Notes: generated by a model not told the origin, from the sequence alone. A DNA stretch of 64,000 nucleotides from Ilumatobacter fluminis (GCF_004364865.1 NZ_SOAU01000001.1:2388001-2452000); one strand, 5' to 3'. Counted from the stretch's first letter, positions 1 to 8,223 are shown. Program-made: numbers and translations.

Positions 1-1
1 C

Positions 2-937
2 ATGTCCGAACCGCATCCGAGCGATCCGTACAACAAGACGGGGCGCCGGCTCGGCGACGCCCAGTTCGCCCAGCACCCAGTGTGGAAAAACCGTGGGCTG
101 ATGGCACTCGTCGGCATGGGCGTCGAGCCCGGCTTCTCCGACGTCGCGGCCCGCTACGCCGCCGACCACCTGTTCTCCCGCATCGACGAGATCGGGGTCC
201 GTGACGGCGCCGACCTCGTCGTCGACGGGTACGACTTCGCACCGACGTTCTCGATCTGGACGACGATCGAGGAGTGTCTCAATCCGCCGGTCGTCTACGA
301 GCGCGATCGCGGCTGGTTCACGACGGAGCCCTTCAGCGAGCCGGAGGTGTTCACGTTCCCGGAAGGCATCGGTCCGCTCCAGTGCGTCAACGTCGAGCAC
401 GAGGAGGTCATCCTCATCCCGCGATGGATCGATGTGCAGCGGGTGACGTTCAAGTACGGGCTCGGTGAGGACTTCATCAACGTGTTGAAGACGCTGAAGA
501 AGCTCGACCTGGTGTCGACCGAGCCGGTCGAGGTCCGCGGCGTGAAGGTGTCACCGCGCGATGTCGTCGCCGCAGCTCTGCCCGACCCGGCCGAACTCGG
601 CGAGCGCATGCACGGCCGCACCTGCGCCGGCACGTGGGTGAAGGGGCTCGACAACGACGGTGCCGAGCGCGAGATCTACCTGTACCACGTGGTCGACAAC
701 GCCTGGTCGATGAAGGAGTTCGGGCATCAGGCGGTCGTGTGGCAGACGGCCGTGATGCCGGCGGTCGCGATCGAGCTCATGGCCACGGGTGTCTGGAACG
801 CGATCGGCGTCGTCGGTCCCGAGGCGTTGCCGCCCGATCCGTTCCTCGACCTGCTCGACCAACACGGCGTCGAATGGGAGTGGACCGAGTATCGCGACCG
901 CGCCCCGGCTCCCGAATCCGACAGCGGCGCCGCCTGA
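2..937 (+). CDS. Saccharopine dehydrogenase-like oxidoreductase, 3' part (cut by window edge)
   Basis: The reading frame is open at the left edge, so the first visible Met is probably internal and the true start lies outside. The 311 visible residues look like the C-terminal half of the saccharopine dehydrogenase / carboxynorspermidine dehydrogenase superfamily. The phrase LVGMGVEPGFSDVAARYA (residues 36-53) normally follows the N-terminal NAD(P)-binding Rossmann fold, which is missing here. Family members reduce imine conjugates of amino acids or polyamines in the cytosol. The exact substrate cannot be read from this half. It ends 15 bp before the convergent pdxA-like gene. Family call is fairly sure; function is not. 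Confidence 0.75.
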   Translation: MSEPHPSDPYNKTGRRLGDAQFAQHPVWKNRGLMALVGMGVEPGFSDVAARYAADHLFSRIDEIGVRDGADLVVDGYDFAPTFSIWTTIEECLNPPVVYERDRGWFTTEPFSEPEVFTFPEGIGPLQCVNVEHEEVILIPRWIDVQRVTFKYGLGEDFINVLKTLKKLDLVSTEPVEVRGVKVSPRDVVAAALPDPAELGERMHGRTCAGTWVKGLDNDGAEREIYLYHVVDNAWSMKEFGHQAVVWQTAVMPAVAIELMATGVWNAIGVVGPEALPPDPFLDLLDQHGVEWEWTEYRDRAPAPESDSGAA

Positions 938-952
938 CGCCTCTCCGTCGGG

Positions 953-1942
953 TCAGACCGGCGCGAGACGTCGGGCCGCTGCGAGGGCGTGGTCGAGTGA
1001 GTCGGTGAACGCCTCGCCCTTCCACGCGATGTCGAACGCCGTGCCGTGGTCGACCGACGTGCGCACGATCGGCAGACCGAGCGTGACGTTCACACCCGTG
1101 TCGAAGGCGAGCAGCTTCATCGGCGCGTGGCCCTGGTCGTGGTACATCACGACGATCGCGTCGTATCGGCCGCGATGCACGGCCTGGAAGAAGACGGTGT
1201 CGGCGGGGTGCGGTCCGGTGGCGTCGACGCCGTCGGCCTGTGCGGCTGCGATCGCCGGGGCGATCTCGTCGGCGTCCTCGCTTCCGAACAGACCGTGCTC
1301 GCCGGCGTGCGGGTTCAGGCCGCACACGGCGATCCTCGGCTGGTCGAGGTAGCCCCGCAACGAGTCGTGGGTGAGGCGGATGACGTCGAGCACTCGGGCG
1401 GTCCGGGTGCGTTCGATCGCATCCTGCAGCGAGCAGTGGGTCGAGACGTGGGTGACCGCGAGCGTGCCGTGTTCGTGTTCGGCGGTGAGCATCATCGTGA
1501 CGGACTCAGCGCCGCATCGATGGGCGATGAACTCGGTGTGGCCGACGAACGACGGCGTCGAGAGCTGGGTGGCCTCCTTGTTCATCGGCATCGTCACGAT
1601 CGCCTGCACCTCACCGGCCAGCGCCAGGTCGGTCGCCCGGGCCACGTAGTCGAGCGCCGCGGCACCGGCCGCACGATCGAGTTCGCCCGGCCGGTGCTGC
1701 TCAGCCGACAGGGCGCCGACGTCGATCACGTCGAGCGTGCCCGAGGCGACGTGCGACGGGCGGTCGACGAGCCGAAGGGGCGCGTCCAAACTCAGGAGTT
1801 CGAGTCCGGCACGGAGGATCGACGCGTCGCCGACCACGACGACGTCGTCGCCGAGCAACGCGCCGTCAGCGGCTCGACGCAGGACGAGCTCCGGTCCGAC
1901 GCCCGACGCGTCGCCCATCGTGATCGCGTACGGAACCGTCAT
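953..1942 (-). CDS. pdxA2: PdxA-family 4-phospho-acid-sugar dehydrogenase (PdxA2-like)
   Basis: This is a 329-residue member of the PdxA family of NAD-dependent, metal-binding dehydrogenases that oxidise and decarboxylate a 4-phosphorylated hydroxy acid. The start ATG at 1942 gives MTVPYAITMGD, the usual family N-terminus. Metal and substrate residues are visible in GHTEF (His135), HVSTH (165-169), CGLNPHAGE (207-215) and MYHDQGH (His268, His272). The ATG overlaps the stop of the upstream kinase gene as ATGA, so the two are coupled. Classical PdxA works on 4-phosphohydroxythreonine in B6 synthesis. The kinase partner instead points to PdxA2, which acts on 4-phospho-D-threonate or -erythronate. 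The family is certain; the PdxA2 assignment is inferred from context. Confidence 0.85.
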   Translation of the reverse strand: MTVPYAITMGDASGVGPELVLRRAADGALLGDDVVVVGDASILRAGLELLSLDAPLRLVDRPSHVASGTLDVIDVGALSAEQHRPGELDRAAGAAALDYVARATDLALAGEVQAIVTMPMNKEATQLSTPSFVGHTEFIAHRCGAESVTMMLTAEHEHGTLAVTHVSTHCSLQDAIERTRTARVLDVIRLTHDSLRGYLDQPRIAVCGLNPHAGEHGLFGSEDADEIAPAIAAAQADGVDATGPHPADTVFFQAVHRGRYDAIVVMYHDQGHAPMKLLAFDTGVNVTLGLPIVRTSVDHGTAFDIAWKGEAFTDSLDHALAAARRLAPV

Positions 1943-3054
1943 GGCCGTCGGAGGCGGTCGAGCAGGTCGACGAGGGCATGGTCGGCGCCGAAGCCCCCGG
2001 ACCGGGTGACGATCGGCGCATCGAATCCCGCGGCGTCGACCCACGCCTCGCCCGGACCGAGCGAGCCGAGCACCTCGACGTCGGCGTCGCCGATGACGGC
2101 GGTGGCGGTGTCCCCGCCGAGGATGACGATCGCACCGAGTTCGACGTGGCGTCGGATGTCGTGCACGCCGCGGGCGAGCGCGCTCGCTGCGGCGACGGCC
2201 ATCGGTTCGTCGACGTCGCCGACGGGGATCTCGGTCGCGATCACGAGCGTCCCCTCACGTTGCAGCTGGCGGGCGGCGATGTCGTCGGCGATCGAGCTGA
2301 CCGGGATGCCCCGCCGCTCGGCGAAGTCGATCTGGCGGCGGGAGGCCGGGTGGACGCTGCCGCAGACGACCAGGACCGACCCGTCGACCGGTGGCACGTC
2401 GAGCGTGTCGTCGTCGTGGGCGACGACGGCAGCCGCGGCACCGACCGCGGCGGACGTACCGGCGAGGACGACGTCGGCGGCGTGCTCGGTCCACCGGGCG
2501 ACGATCTCGTCGATCTCGTCGTCGTCGACGGCGTCGACGACCGCGACGCCGTGCGGCGCCGCCAGCCAGGCGTCGAGCCCGTCGCGAACGGTGACCTCGC
2601 TGGCGTCGTGTTCCCCCGCCTGCAGCAACGCTTCGACTGGCCGCGAGGTTCGGACGGCGCGTCGGACGTCGGTGGCGGCGTTGCCTTCGTGTACGGGTCG
2701 TCCGAGTTCGAGCACGACCCCTCCCTCGCAGGTTCGACCGAGCGACGGCAGTGACGGGACGAGCAGCACCGGTTTGGTGCGGGCTCGGGCGGCCAGTTCG
2801 GTCGGCCAGTTGCCGCGGAGCGTCGAGTCGATCTTGTGGGCGTGGAACGTGGCATCGGGCAGGACGTCGACCCGATCGGCGGCGTCGGCCGGGCTCAAGT
2901 GCCTGCTCCCCAGATCGAGCACCCCGATCGGACGCTCCGACGCCGAGGTGCGCGGCCACGCGGTGACGGCGACCGGTCCGGTGCCGTGGTCGGCGAGCAC
3001 GGCTGCGCTCTCGAATGCTCCGGTGCGATCATCAGCGGCGACGAGGAGTTCCAC
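1939..3054 (-). CDS. Four-carbon acid sugar kinase (DUF1537 family)
   Basis: The protein opens with VELLVAADDRTGAFESA, the N-terminal signature of four-carbon acid sugar kinases such as D-threonate and D-erythronate kinases (OtnK/DtnK). The C-terminus has the glycine-rich nucleotide-binding end LGPGEAWVD...VTRSGGFGAD. I chose the GTG at 3054 (371 aa) because homologues begin right at this motif. Upstream in-frame codons to 3138 would overlap the divergent hydrolase gene. It is the first gene of a two-gene unit and its TGA overlaps the pdxA start. Known pairs phosphorylate a C4 sugar acid at O4 and then oxidise and decarboxylate it to dihydroxyacetone phosphate. No class II aldolase or specific regulator is adjacent, so the substrate stays open. 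Confidence 0.85.
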   Translation of the reverse strand: MELLVAADDRTGAFESAAVLADHGTGPVAVTAWPRTSASERPIGVLDLGSRHLSPADAADRVDVLPDATFHAHKIDSTLRGNWPTELAARARTKPVLLVPSLPSLGRTCEGGVVLELGRPVHEGNAATDVRRAVRTSRPVEALLQAGEHDASEVTVRDGLDAWLAAPHGVAVVDAVDDDEIDEIVARWTEHAADVVLAGTSAAVGAAAAVVAHDDDTLDVPPVDGSVLVVCGSVHPASRRQIDFAERRGIPVSSIADDIAARQLQREGTLVIATEIPVGDVDEPMAVAAASALARGVHDIRRHVELGAIVILGGDTATAVIGDADVEVLGSLGPGEAWVDAAGFDAPIVTRSGGFGADHALVDLLDRLRRP

Positions 3055-3085
3055 GTCCGCATTCTGGCGCGTGCAGCCTGCTCGG

Positions 3086-3091
3086 TAGGTT
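3086..3091 (+). promoter_or_regulatory. -10 element TAGGTT for leaderless hydrolase mRNA
   Basis: TAGGTT is followed by exactly six bases and then the ATG at 3098. This spacing puts the expected transcription start on the A of the start codon. No Shine-Dalgarno sequence precedes this gene. The same TANNNT-N5-8-start layout recurs before about 15 other genes in the window. Confidence 0.55.
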
Positions 3092-3097
3092 TCCGAC

Positions 3098-3958
3098 ATG
3101 CCAACGACGCACGGACACGCGGTGAACGGTGACTGCACGATCTACTTCGAGCGGTTCGGGTCGCCCGACGATCCGACGCTGTTGCTCGTGAACGGTCTCG
3201 GATCGCAGTGCGTCAACTACGAAGAGGCGTGGTGCGAGCGCTTCGCCGCCGAGGGCTATCAGGTGATCCGATTCGACAACCGTGATGTCGGTCTGTCGAC
3301 ACACTTCACCGACGCACCGGTCGGCGACGACGGTGCGGCCTATTCGCTGCGCGACATGGCGGCCGATGCGATCGCCGTGCTCGACGCCGTCGGCGTCGAG
3401 CGAGCTCACGTGATGGGCTTGTCGATGGGCGGCATGATCGTCCAGCAGTTGGCGATCCACCATCGCGACCGTCTGCTGACGATCACCTCGGTGATGTCGC
3501 GGACCGGCGAGCGCGAGTACGGCCAGTCGACACCGGAAGCGTTCGCCCTGCTGACCGCTCCCCCGGTGACCGAACGCGACGACGTGCTCGACCGAGCGGT
3601 CGCGTCGCTCCACGTGTGGGGCAGCCCGGCCTTCCGTGACGAGGAGCGGGCCCGGGCGCAGGCGGCGCGCGCCTACGAGCGCGCCTTCGACCCCGCCGGA
3701 GTCGGACGTCAGTACTTCGCCGTCGTCGCTGCGGGTTCGTGGGCCGACGAACTGGCCGGGGTGACGACGCCAACGCTCGTCCTCCACGGCTCCGCCGACA
3801 CCCTGATCGACATCAGCGGTGGCCGCCGCACGGCCGAGCTGATCCCCGGCGCCCGCTTCGTCGAGATCGAGGGCATGGGCCACGACTATCCGCCCGAGTT
3901 CTGGCAACGCTGGATCGACGAATGGACCTCCTTCGTCGCCGCCTCCACCCCCACCTGA
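3098..3958 (+). CDS. Alpha/beta hydrolase
   Basis: This 286-residue cytosolic alpha/beta-fold hydrolase has a complete catalytic triad. The nucleophile elbow is GLSMGG (Ser109), the acid is probably the Asp of HGSADTLI, and the base is the His of EGMGHDY near the C-terminus. The oxyanion strand is LLVNGLGSQ. No signal peptide is seen. The sequence resembles general esterase/peroxidase-like hydrolases in which Asn-Gly replaces the usual His-Gly, and no substrate can be named. It is divergent from the acid sugar kinase (43-bp gap) and convergent with another hydrolase across the palindrome at 3981-4021. Translation is probably leaderless. Confidence 0.85.
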   Translation: MPTTHGHAVNGDCTIYFERFGSPDDPTLLLVNGLGSQCVNYEEAWCERFAAEGYQVIRFDNRDVGLSTHFTDAPVGDDGAAYSLRDMAADAIAVLDAVGVERAHVMGLSMGGMIVQQLAIHHRDRLLTITSVMSRTGEREYGQSTPEAFALLTAPPVTERDDVLDRAVASLHVWGSPAFRDEERARAQAARAYERAFDPAGVGRQYFAVVAAGSWADELAGVTTPTLVLHGSADTLIDISGGRRTAELIPGARFVEIEGMGHDYPPEFWQRWIDEWTSFVAASTPT

Positions 3959-3980
3959 CCCTCCCTCGAGTCCACGCAAT

Positions 3981-4021
3981 GCGTGAACAAACTGCGGAAT
4001 AGTTCCGCAGTTTGTTCACGC
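3981..4021. terminator. Perfect 41-bp palindrome, copy 1 (bidirectional terminator / REP-like)
   Basis: Two 19-base arms beginning GCGTGAACAAACTGCGGAA flank a 3-base centre (TAG). The element lies between two convergent hydrolase genes, so it can form a strong hairpin in either transcript. The TGA of the minus-strand gene (4016-4018) is inside the right arm, so the element supplies that protein's last codons. An exact reverse-complement copy lies at 44581-44621, also between convergent genes. There is no long U tract. Confidence 0.75.
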
Positions 4022-4822
4022 CTTCGAGGTGAGGGAGGAGAGGAAGGTGGCGGTTCGGGACGACCAGGTGTCGAGGCCGGCTCTGGTCGTGGCGACGACC
4101 AGCTCGCTCTGGGGCATGAGTTCCTGCAGGCGGGCGGCGGTGGTGAGCGGATGGGTGGCGTCACCGGTCCAGGCGAGGATCAGCACCGGTACGTCGATCG
4201 TCGCGATCGCGTCAGCGAGTGGCAGATCGGCCGTCCCCGCACCGCGGAAGACGCGGGCCAGGCGGACGGGATCGGTCTCGGCGAGCTTGCGCTCGAAGCG
4301 CTCGGTCCAGAGCGGCTCGTCGGCGACGGGGTCGGGTGGCGGCACATCGGCCGACGCGGCCAGCAACTCGGCGTGCCGCTCCGCCTCCACCAGATCGGCC
4401 ATCGCGGCGTACAACCCGGTCTGCGCAGCTCGGGTCTCCCACCCCGTCGGTGGGATGACCAACACCAGTGCACGAACCCGGTCGGGAGCGATCAGGGCGG
4501 CATGCAGGGCGGTCGCGGCGCCCATCGAGGCACCGGCCGCCACGTAGCGGTCGATGCCGACGGCGTCGGCGAGAGCGAGCTGGTCGTGCGCGAGGGACTC
4601 CCACGAGTAGTCGGTGGGTTCGGTGGTCGAGTCGCTCCCGCCGTGACCACGGGCGTCGTAGCGGAGCACGCGATGCCCGGCGCCGGCCGTCGACCAGTCG
4701 ACGAGGGCGAGTTGATCCTCCTCGTCCATCGACGAGGTGAGACCGTGTCCCCACACCACGTCGGGGCCATCGCCGGTCAGGCGGTAGTCGAGGTGGCAGT
4801 TCCGGACGACGGTGCTCGGCAT
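4016..4822 (-). CDS. Alpha/beta hydrolase fold protein lacking the usual catalytic His
   Basis: A 268-residue alpha/beta-fold protein with oxyanion HGLTSS, a nucleophile elbow GASMG (Ser99) and an acid-type loop WTGDATHP. At the C-terminal position where relatives have Gly-His, this one reads TTRAGLDTW, so the catalytic His seems to be missing. It may be a non-hydrolytic or divergent member. The ATG at 4822 is preceded by TACCGT seven bases upstream on the minus strand, suggesting its own leaderless promoter. It also lies 35 bp behind the DCC gene and could be co-transcribed. The stop codon lies within the palindrome at 3981-4021. No substrate is evident. Confidence 0.75.
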   Translation of the reverse strand: MPSTVVRNCHLDYRLTGDGPDVVWGHGLTSSMDEEDQLALVDWSTAGAGHRVLRYDARGHGGSDSTTEPTDYSWESLAHDQLALADAVGIDRYVAAGASMGAATALHAALIAPDRVRALVLVIPPTGWETRAAQTGLYAAMADLVEAERHAELLAASADVPPPDPVADEPLWTERFERKLAETDPVRLARVFRGAGTADLPLADAIATIDVPVLILAWTGDATHPLTTAARLQELMPQSELVVATTRAGLDTWSSRTATFLSSLTSKA

Positions 4823-4857
4823 GGTCGCGACGGTACCCAGCCTCGGCTCGGCGAGCG

Positions 4858-5241
4858 TCAGTCGGGATCGACGCGGGGCAGGCTGCAGGCCGGGGTGCCG
4901 CCCGGCAGCTTGTGCCGGTACTTCGCGACGAGTCGGTAGACGACGCCGGCGAGCTGCCGGATGCCCGGCAGTGCCATCACCGAACCGAGCACCGCCCACA
5001 CCCCACCGGCGTGGCGCAGCGAGGCGATGACGGCGAACTCGGCAGCGCAATGGTCACCGTCGTCGGTCACCCACTGCACGGCCTGTTCGCACTCGTCCTG
5101 GGTCAGGCCGAGCTCGTCGAGGTCGAGGAACTGCCACGGCTCCACGTGCTCGAGTCCGAGCCAGCGCTGGCCACGGCGGGCCCAGGTCGTGCAGAACGCG
5201 CAGTCGCCGTCGAACACGAGGAGGGGGCGGCCGGCGATCAT
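4858..5241 (-). CDS. DCC-family thiol-disulfide oxidoreductase (DUF393)
   Basis: This 127-residue protein begins MIAGRPLLVFDGDCAFC. The DGDCxFC motif (Cys14 and Cys17) defines the DCC/DUF393 family of small thioredoxin-fold-like putative thiol-disulfide oxidoreductases. The conserved AVIASLRHAGG and LPGGTPAC regions follow, with a further Cys near the end. The start ATG at 5241 overlaps the stop of the DUF4262 gene as ATGA, so the two are translationally coupled. The family has no firmly established physiological role. Confidence 0.85.
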   Translation of the reverse strand: MIAGRPLLVFDGDCAFCTTWARRGQRWLGLEHVEPWQFLDLDELGLTQDECEQAVQWVTDDGDHCAAEFAVIASLRHAGGVWAVLGSVMALPGIRQLAGVVYRLVAKYRHKLPGGTPACSLPRVDPD

Positions 5242-5726
5242 GACGAACCGAAGGTGCCGACGACGGGCTGGGCGAGACGCATGCGCTGCTCGTACCCGGT
5301 CTCGTACGGCATGAAGCCGTTGCGGTCCGGGTAGATCATCTGCAGCATCGAGAACTCGCCACCCCGGTACCAGGAGCGGGCGGTCTCGAAGAAGGCGCCG
5401 TGTGTGTCGATGTCGACCGGGGCGAAGGCACACCGCAGCTCGTTCTCGAGCAGGCCGACGAGTTCGACCTCGAGTGGGATCTCGGTACCGCCGCGGACGG
5501 CGTCGACGACGAGCCCGATCAGCCCACGGCTCGTGACCGGCGTCAGCCCGAACACGACCAGCTCGGGGAACCCGAGCAGGGCCGGGAGCCCGATCGTGTA
5601 GGCGTAGGCGGGGAGCGGCGGGTCGGTGTCGGCGCGTGGCGACACCGGCTCGAGCGCCCACCCGTCGGTCTCGATCATCCACTCGATCTTCTCCGCGTGC
5701 GGGATGTGGAAGTCGGGCAGCTCCAT
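5238..5726 (-). CDS. DUF4262 domain protein
   Basis: A 162-residue soluble protein whose core, YTIGLPALLGFPELVVFGL, matches the DUF4262 family (a conserved Tyr-Thr-Ile-Gly-Leu followed by a Pro-Glu-Leu-Val motif). The function of the family is unknown. TAGGGT lies eight bases before the ATG on the minus strand and is the likely -10 of this DUF4262-DCC unit. It is divergent from the SURF1 gene, with 70 bp between them holding both promoters. Confidence 0.75.
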   Translation of the reverse strand: MELPDFHIPHAEKIEWMIETDGWALEPVSPRADTDPPLPAYAYTIGLPALLGFPELVVFGLTPVTSRGLIGLVVDAVRGGTEIPLEVELVGLLENELRCAFAPVDIDTHGAFFETARSWYRGGEFSMLQMIYPDRNGFMPYETGYEQRMRLAQPVVGTFGSS

Positions 5727-5796
5727 CGCCTCCGACCCTACCCCCGGCCGTTACCTCGACCGGCTCGGCGCCGAGGTCGATAGCGTCCGACCTGAC

Positions 5797-6597
5797 ATGT
5801 ACCGATTCCTGCTGCGCCCGAAGTGGATTGCGTTCCACCTCGTCGTGGTGTTCGGCATCGTGCTCATGATCAACCTCGGCTTCTGGCAGCTCCGACGGCT
5901 CGACGAGCGCCAGGAGTTCAACGCGACGGTCGAGGCTCGGTACGACGTGGCGGCCGCACCGCTCGACGAGGTGCTGACGCCGACCACCGACCCCGACGAC
6001 GTGGAGTGGCGTCAGGTCACCGTCTCGGGGACCTACCTGCCGGAGGGGGCGTTCAGCGTCGTCAACCGTTCGCAGAACGGCGCCGCCGGGGTGAACGTCG
6101 CCGTGCCGATGCGACTCGACGACGGCAGGATCCTGATCGTGAACCGGGGCTTCGTGCCGCTCGTGTCGGGCGACGCTCCGCCGGTGCCGGGCATCGATGT
6201 CGACCTGGTCGGGCGGCTGCGCGAAACCGAAGTGCGACGCACCGGTCAGCTGAGCGACCCGGCCGACGGCGTGCTGACCGAGGCGCAGCGGATCGATCTC
6301 GACCGGCTGGCGGCCCAGCTTGACGGTGACGTGGTCCCGATGTACGTCGACCTCATCGAGTCGACCCCGCCCGAACCGGACGGGCCGCCGTTCCCGATCG
6401 CACCACCGGAGCTGTCGGAGGGCAACCACCTCTCGTACGCGTTCCAGTGGTTCATCTTCTCGATCGCCGTCGCGGTCGGCTGGGTCCTGGCCGTGCGCCA
6501 CTCCGTGCGAAGCCGTCGGGAGGAACAGAGCGCCGCGGCTCCCGACGCCGACTCGGACGAACCGGCTCCCACCGAACCCGCCGACCAACCCGCCTGA
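5797..6597 (+). CDS. SURF1 family cytochrome oxidase assembly protein
   Basis: A 266-residue membrane protein with the SURF1 layout: an N-terminal membrane segment (about residues 12-30) running into GFWQLRRLDER, a long extracytoplasmic domain with VNRGFVPL, and a second membrane segment (about 209-231) after HLSYAFQWF. SURF1 proteins help insert haem into subunit I of aa3-type cytochrome c oxidase. The start at 5797 puts the first membrane helix at the proper place, and an upstream in-frame extension would antisense the DUF4262 gene. TAGCGT ten bases before the ATG may be the -10. An acidic, Pro-rich tail of about 30 residues ends the protein. No oxidase subunit genes are in the window. Confidence 0.9.
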   Translation: MYRFLLRPKWIAFHLVVVFGIVLMINLGFWQLRRLDERQEFNATVEARYDVAAAPLDEVLTPTTDPDDVEWRQVTVSGTYLPEGAFSVVNRSQNGAAGVNVAVPMRLDDGRILIVNRGFVPLVSGDAPPVPGIDVDLVGRLRETEVRRTGQLSDPADGVLTEAQRIDLDRLAAQLDGDVVPMYVDLIESTPPEPDGPPFPIAPPELSEGNHLSYAFQWFIFSIAVAVGWVLAVRHSVRSRREEQSAAAPDADSDEPAPTEPADQPA

Positions 6598-6686
6598 CGC
6601 CGAGCGCCAGGCCGTCGCCCGACCGTCCTGCGTCGATCCGGGACGCCGAGACCCAGCGCCCCCGACCACGTCCCGGCGCAACCAAG

Positions 6687-7192
6687 GTTCTCCGCGGCTC
6701 CCGTCCGAGATCCCGCACCGACACCACCGAGAACCTGCCCAGCCGACAGCACCCACGATTCTCGGCGGCTCCCGTCCGATATTCCGTACCAACGCCGCCG
6801 AGCACCCGCCCAGCGATCGGCGGCGCGGAAGCCAACTACCCGGCCCGACCATCTCGGCGACCGCGGAGACGGGACGCCGGAGGCCTCAGAGCCGACGACG
6901 CATCGACGACAACGACCCGTCGCAGCCACCGTTCTCGGCGGCTCTCGTCCGACATCCCGCACCAACGCCACCGAGAACCCGCCCAGCCGACAGCAACACC
7001 AAGCGACCGACCGTTCTCGGCGGCTCTCGTCCGACATCCCGCACCAACGCCACCGAGAACCCGCCCAGCCGACAGCACCCACCGTTCTCGGCGGCTCCCG
7101 TCCGACATCCCGCACCAACGCCACCGAGAACCGGCCCGACCCCGGTTTTCGGGGGCTCGCGTCCAATGTCCCGCACCAACGCCACCGAGAAC
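6687..7192. repeat. Array of six 48-bp hairpin repeats (left cluster)
   Basis: Six copies of a 48-bp unit lie at 6687-6734, 6758-6805, 6931-6978, 7013-7060, 7084-7131 and 7145-7192. Each begins about GTTCTCGGCGGCT and ends GCCACCGAGAAC, so the ends are 12-base near-perfect inverted repeats. The inner part is conserved around CGTCCGACATCCCGCACCAA. Copies 3, 4 and 5 are almost identical; copies 1, 2 and 6 have drifted. Spacers vary (13, 23, 23, 34 and 125 bp), and two of them share GCCCAGCCGACAGCA. No convincing gene lies in 6598-7218; open frames across it are unbroken only because of base composition. Confidence 0.8.
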
Positions 7193-7195
7193 CGG

Positions 7196-7216
7196 CCGGC
7201 GCCTGGCAGGCGCCGG
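7196..7216 (-). terminator. Hairpin terminator of the metallo-hydrolase gene
   Basis: CCGGCGCC and GGCGCCGG form a perfect 8-bp stem around TGGCA, starting 2 bp downstream of the stop of the minus-strand hydrolase gene. There is no U tract, so it may act as a stability hairpin rather than a classical terminator. Confidence 0.5.
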
Positions 7217-7218
7217 GG

Positions 7219-8184
7219 TCAGGTGGTGTGACCCGCGGCTTCGATGGCGGCCATGCGGCGGAACTGTTCGACGACGTCGGGCGTCGAGTGGTCGGGGTCG
7301 AGTTCACGGTAGACCGCCTCGACGTTGACGGCGATTCGACCGAACTCACCGAGCGACGAGAAGTCCTCCCGCGCACCGATCGCGACGGCGAGATCTCGTG
7401 CGGCGTCGAAGGCATCCATGCCCGCCGCGTGCCGCTCGCCGGCCCCTCGCTCGACGAAGCTCAGGTAGTCGCGCACGGCGGTGACGCCCGCCTCGTCGGT
7501 GACCGGGCCGTGGCCGGGGACGACGGTGTCGACGTCCATTCCCAGCATCAGGTCGCATGCGGCGATCCAGTTCGACAACGGCCCTGCCCAGACGATGGGC
7601 GTGCCGCCGATGAAGAGGATGTCGCCGGTGTAGACGGTCTTGGCGTCGGGCACGACGACGATCGTGTCGCCCGCCGTGTGCGCCGGACCGACCTCGATCA
7701 ACTCGACCGATCGGCCCCCGACGTCGAGTTCGAGGCGACCGTCGAAGGTGCGGTCGGGCAACCGCATCTCGATGCCGTCGAAGTCGAACTCACCGAAGAA
7801 CGATCGGAACAGATCGCCGGCGGCACCCGGGTCGTTGTTCAACGCGGCGAGCAGCGCCGGCGGCACGTCCTCCATCTCGCTCGCCGCTGCCGATGACGCG
7901 ACGATCGTCGCGGTATCGGCGACCACCGAGTTGCCGTAGCAGTGGTCGCCGTTGGCGTGGGTGTTCACGACCGTGCCGATCGGCGCCGAGCGGACGTGGT
8001 CGGCCATCGTGTCGAGCATCGATCGGGTCAACGCCGAGTCGAACAGGGTGTCGACGAGCAGCGAGGCACCGTCGCCCACCACCAGCCCGGCGTTGCTCCA
8101 TCCCCAACCGCCATCACCCTGCAGATACGCCAGACAACCGTCGGCCACCTCGTCCAACCGGATCTCCCGATTCCCCATCCCCAC
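7219..8184 (-). CDS. MBL-fold metallo-hydrolase (HxNxDH type)
   Basis: A 321-residue metallo-beta-lactamase fold protein. The metal site reads NTHANGDHCYG (residues 74-84), the variant in which Asn replaces the second His of HxHxDH. Further ligands are the His of PAHTAGD, the Asp of YTGDILF and the His of PGHGPVT. This THxNxDH subclass is common among soluble hydrolases of unknown substrate. The start may be GTG 8184 or the ATG two codons downstream (8178). The gene stands alone, enclosed by clusters of a 48-bp hairpin repeat on both sides, which is unusual. Confidence 0.85.
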   Translation of the reverse strand: MGMGNREIRLDEVADGCLAYLQGDGGWGWSNAGLVVGDGASLLVDTLFDSALTRSMLDTMADHVRSAPIGTVVNTHANGDHCYGNSVVADTATIVASSAAASEMEDVPPALLAALNNDPGAAGDLFRSFFGEFDFDGIEMRLPDRTFDGRLELDVGGRSVELIEVGPAHTAGDTIVVVPDAKTVYTGDILFIGGTPIVWAGPLSNWIAACDLMLGMDVDTVVPGHGPVTDEAGVTAVRDYLSFVERGAGERHAAGMDAFDAARDLAVAIGAREDFSSLGEFGRIAVNVEAVYRELDPDHSTPDVVEQFRRMAAIEAAGHTT

Positions 8185-8223
8185 AGGCCTACCACGCCCT
8201 CGCTCCGCTCGACGGTCCGAACG

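Noticed and set aside
953-1942. Vitamin B6 biosynthesis as the role of the PdxA homologue
   Set aside because: Not excluded, but coupling to an acid sugar kinase and the absence of pdxJ or serC-like genes favour the PdxA2 role.
6600-7230. Repetitive protein genes on either strand of the 48-bp repeat array
   Set aside because: Several long frames stay open here, but their sequences change with the frame and only mirror the DNA repeat; no start signal or known domain fits.
7219-8184. Inactive metallo-hydrolase because Asn replaces one metal His
   Set aside because: The THxNxDH form is a common active subclass, and all other ligands are present.
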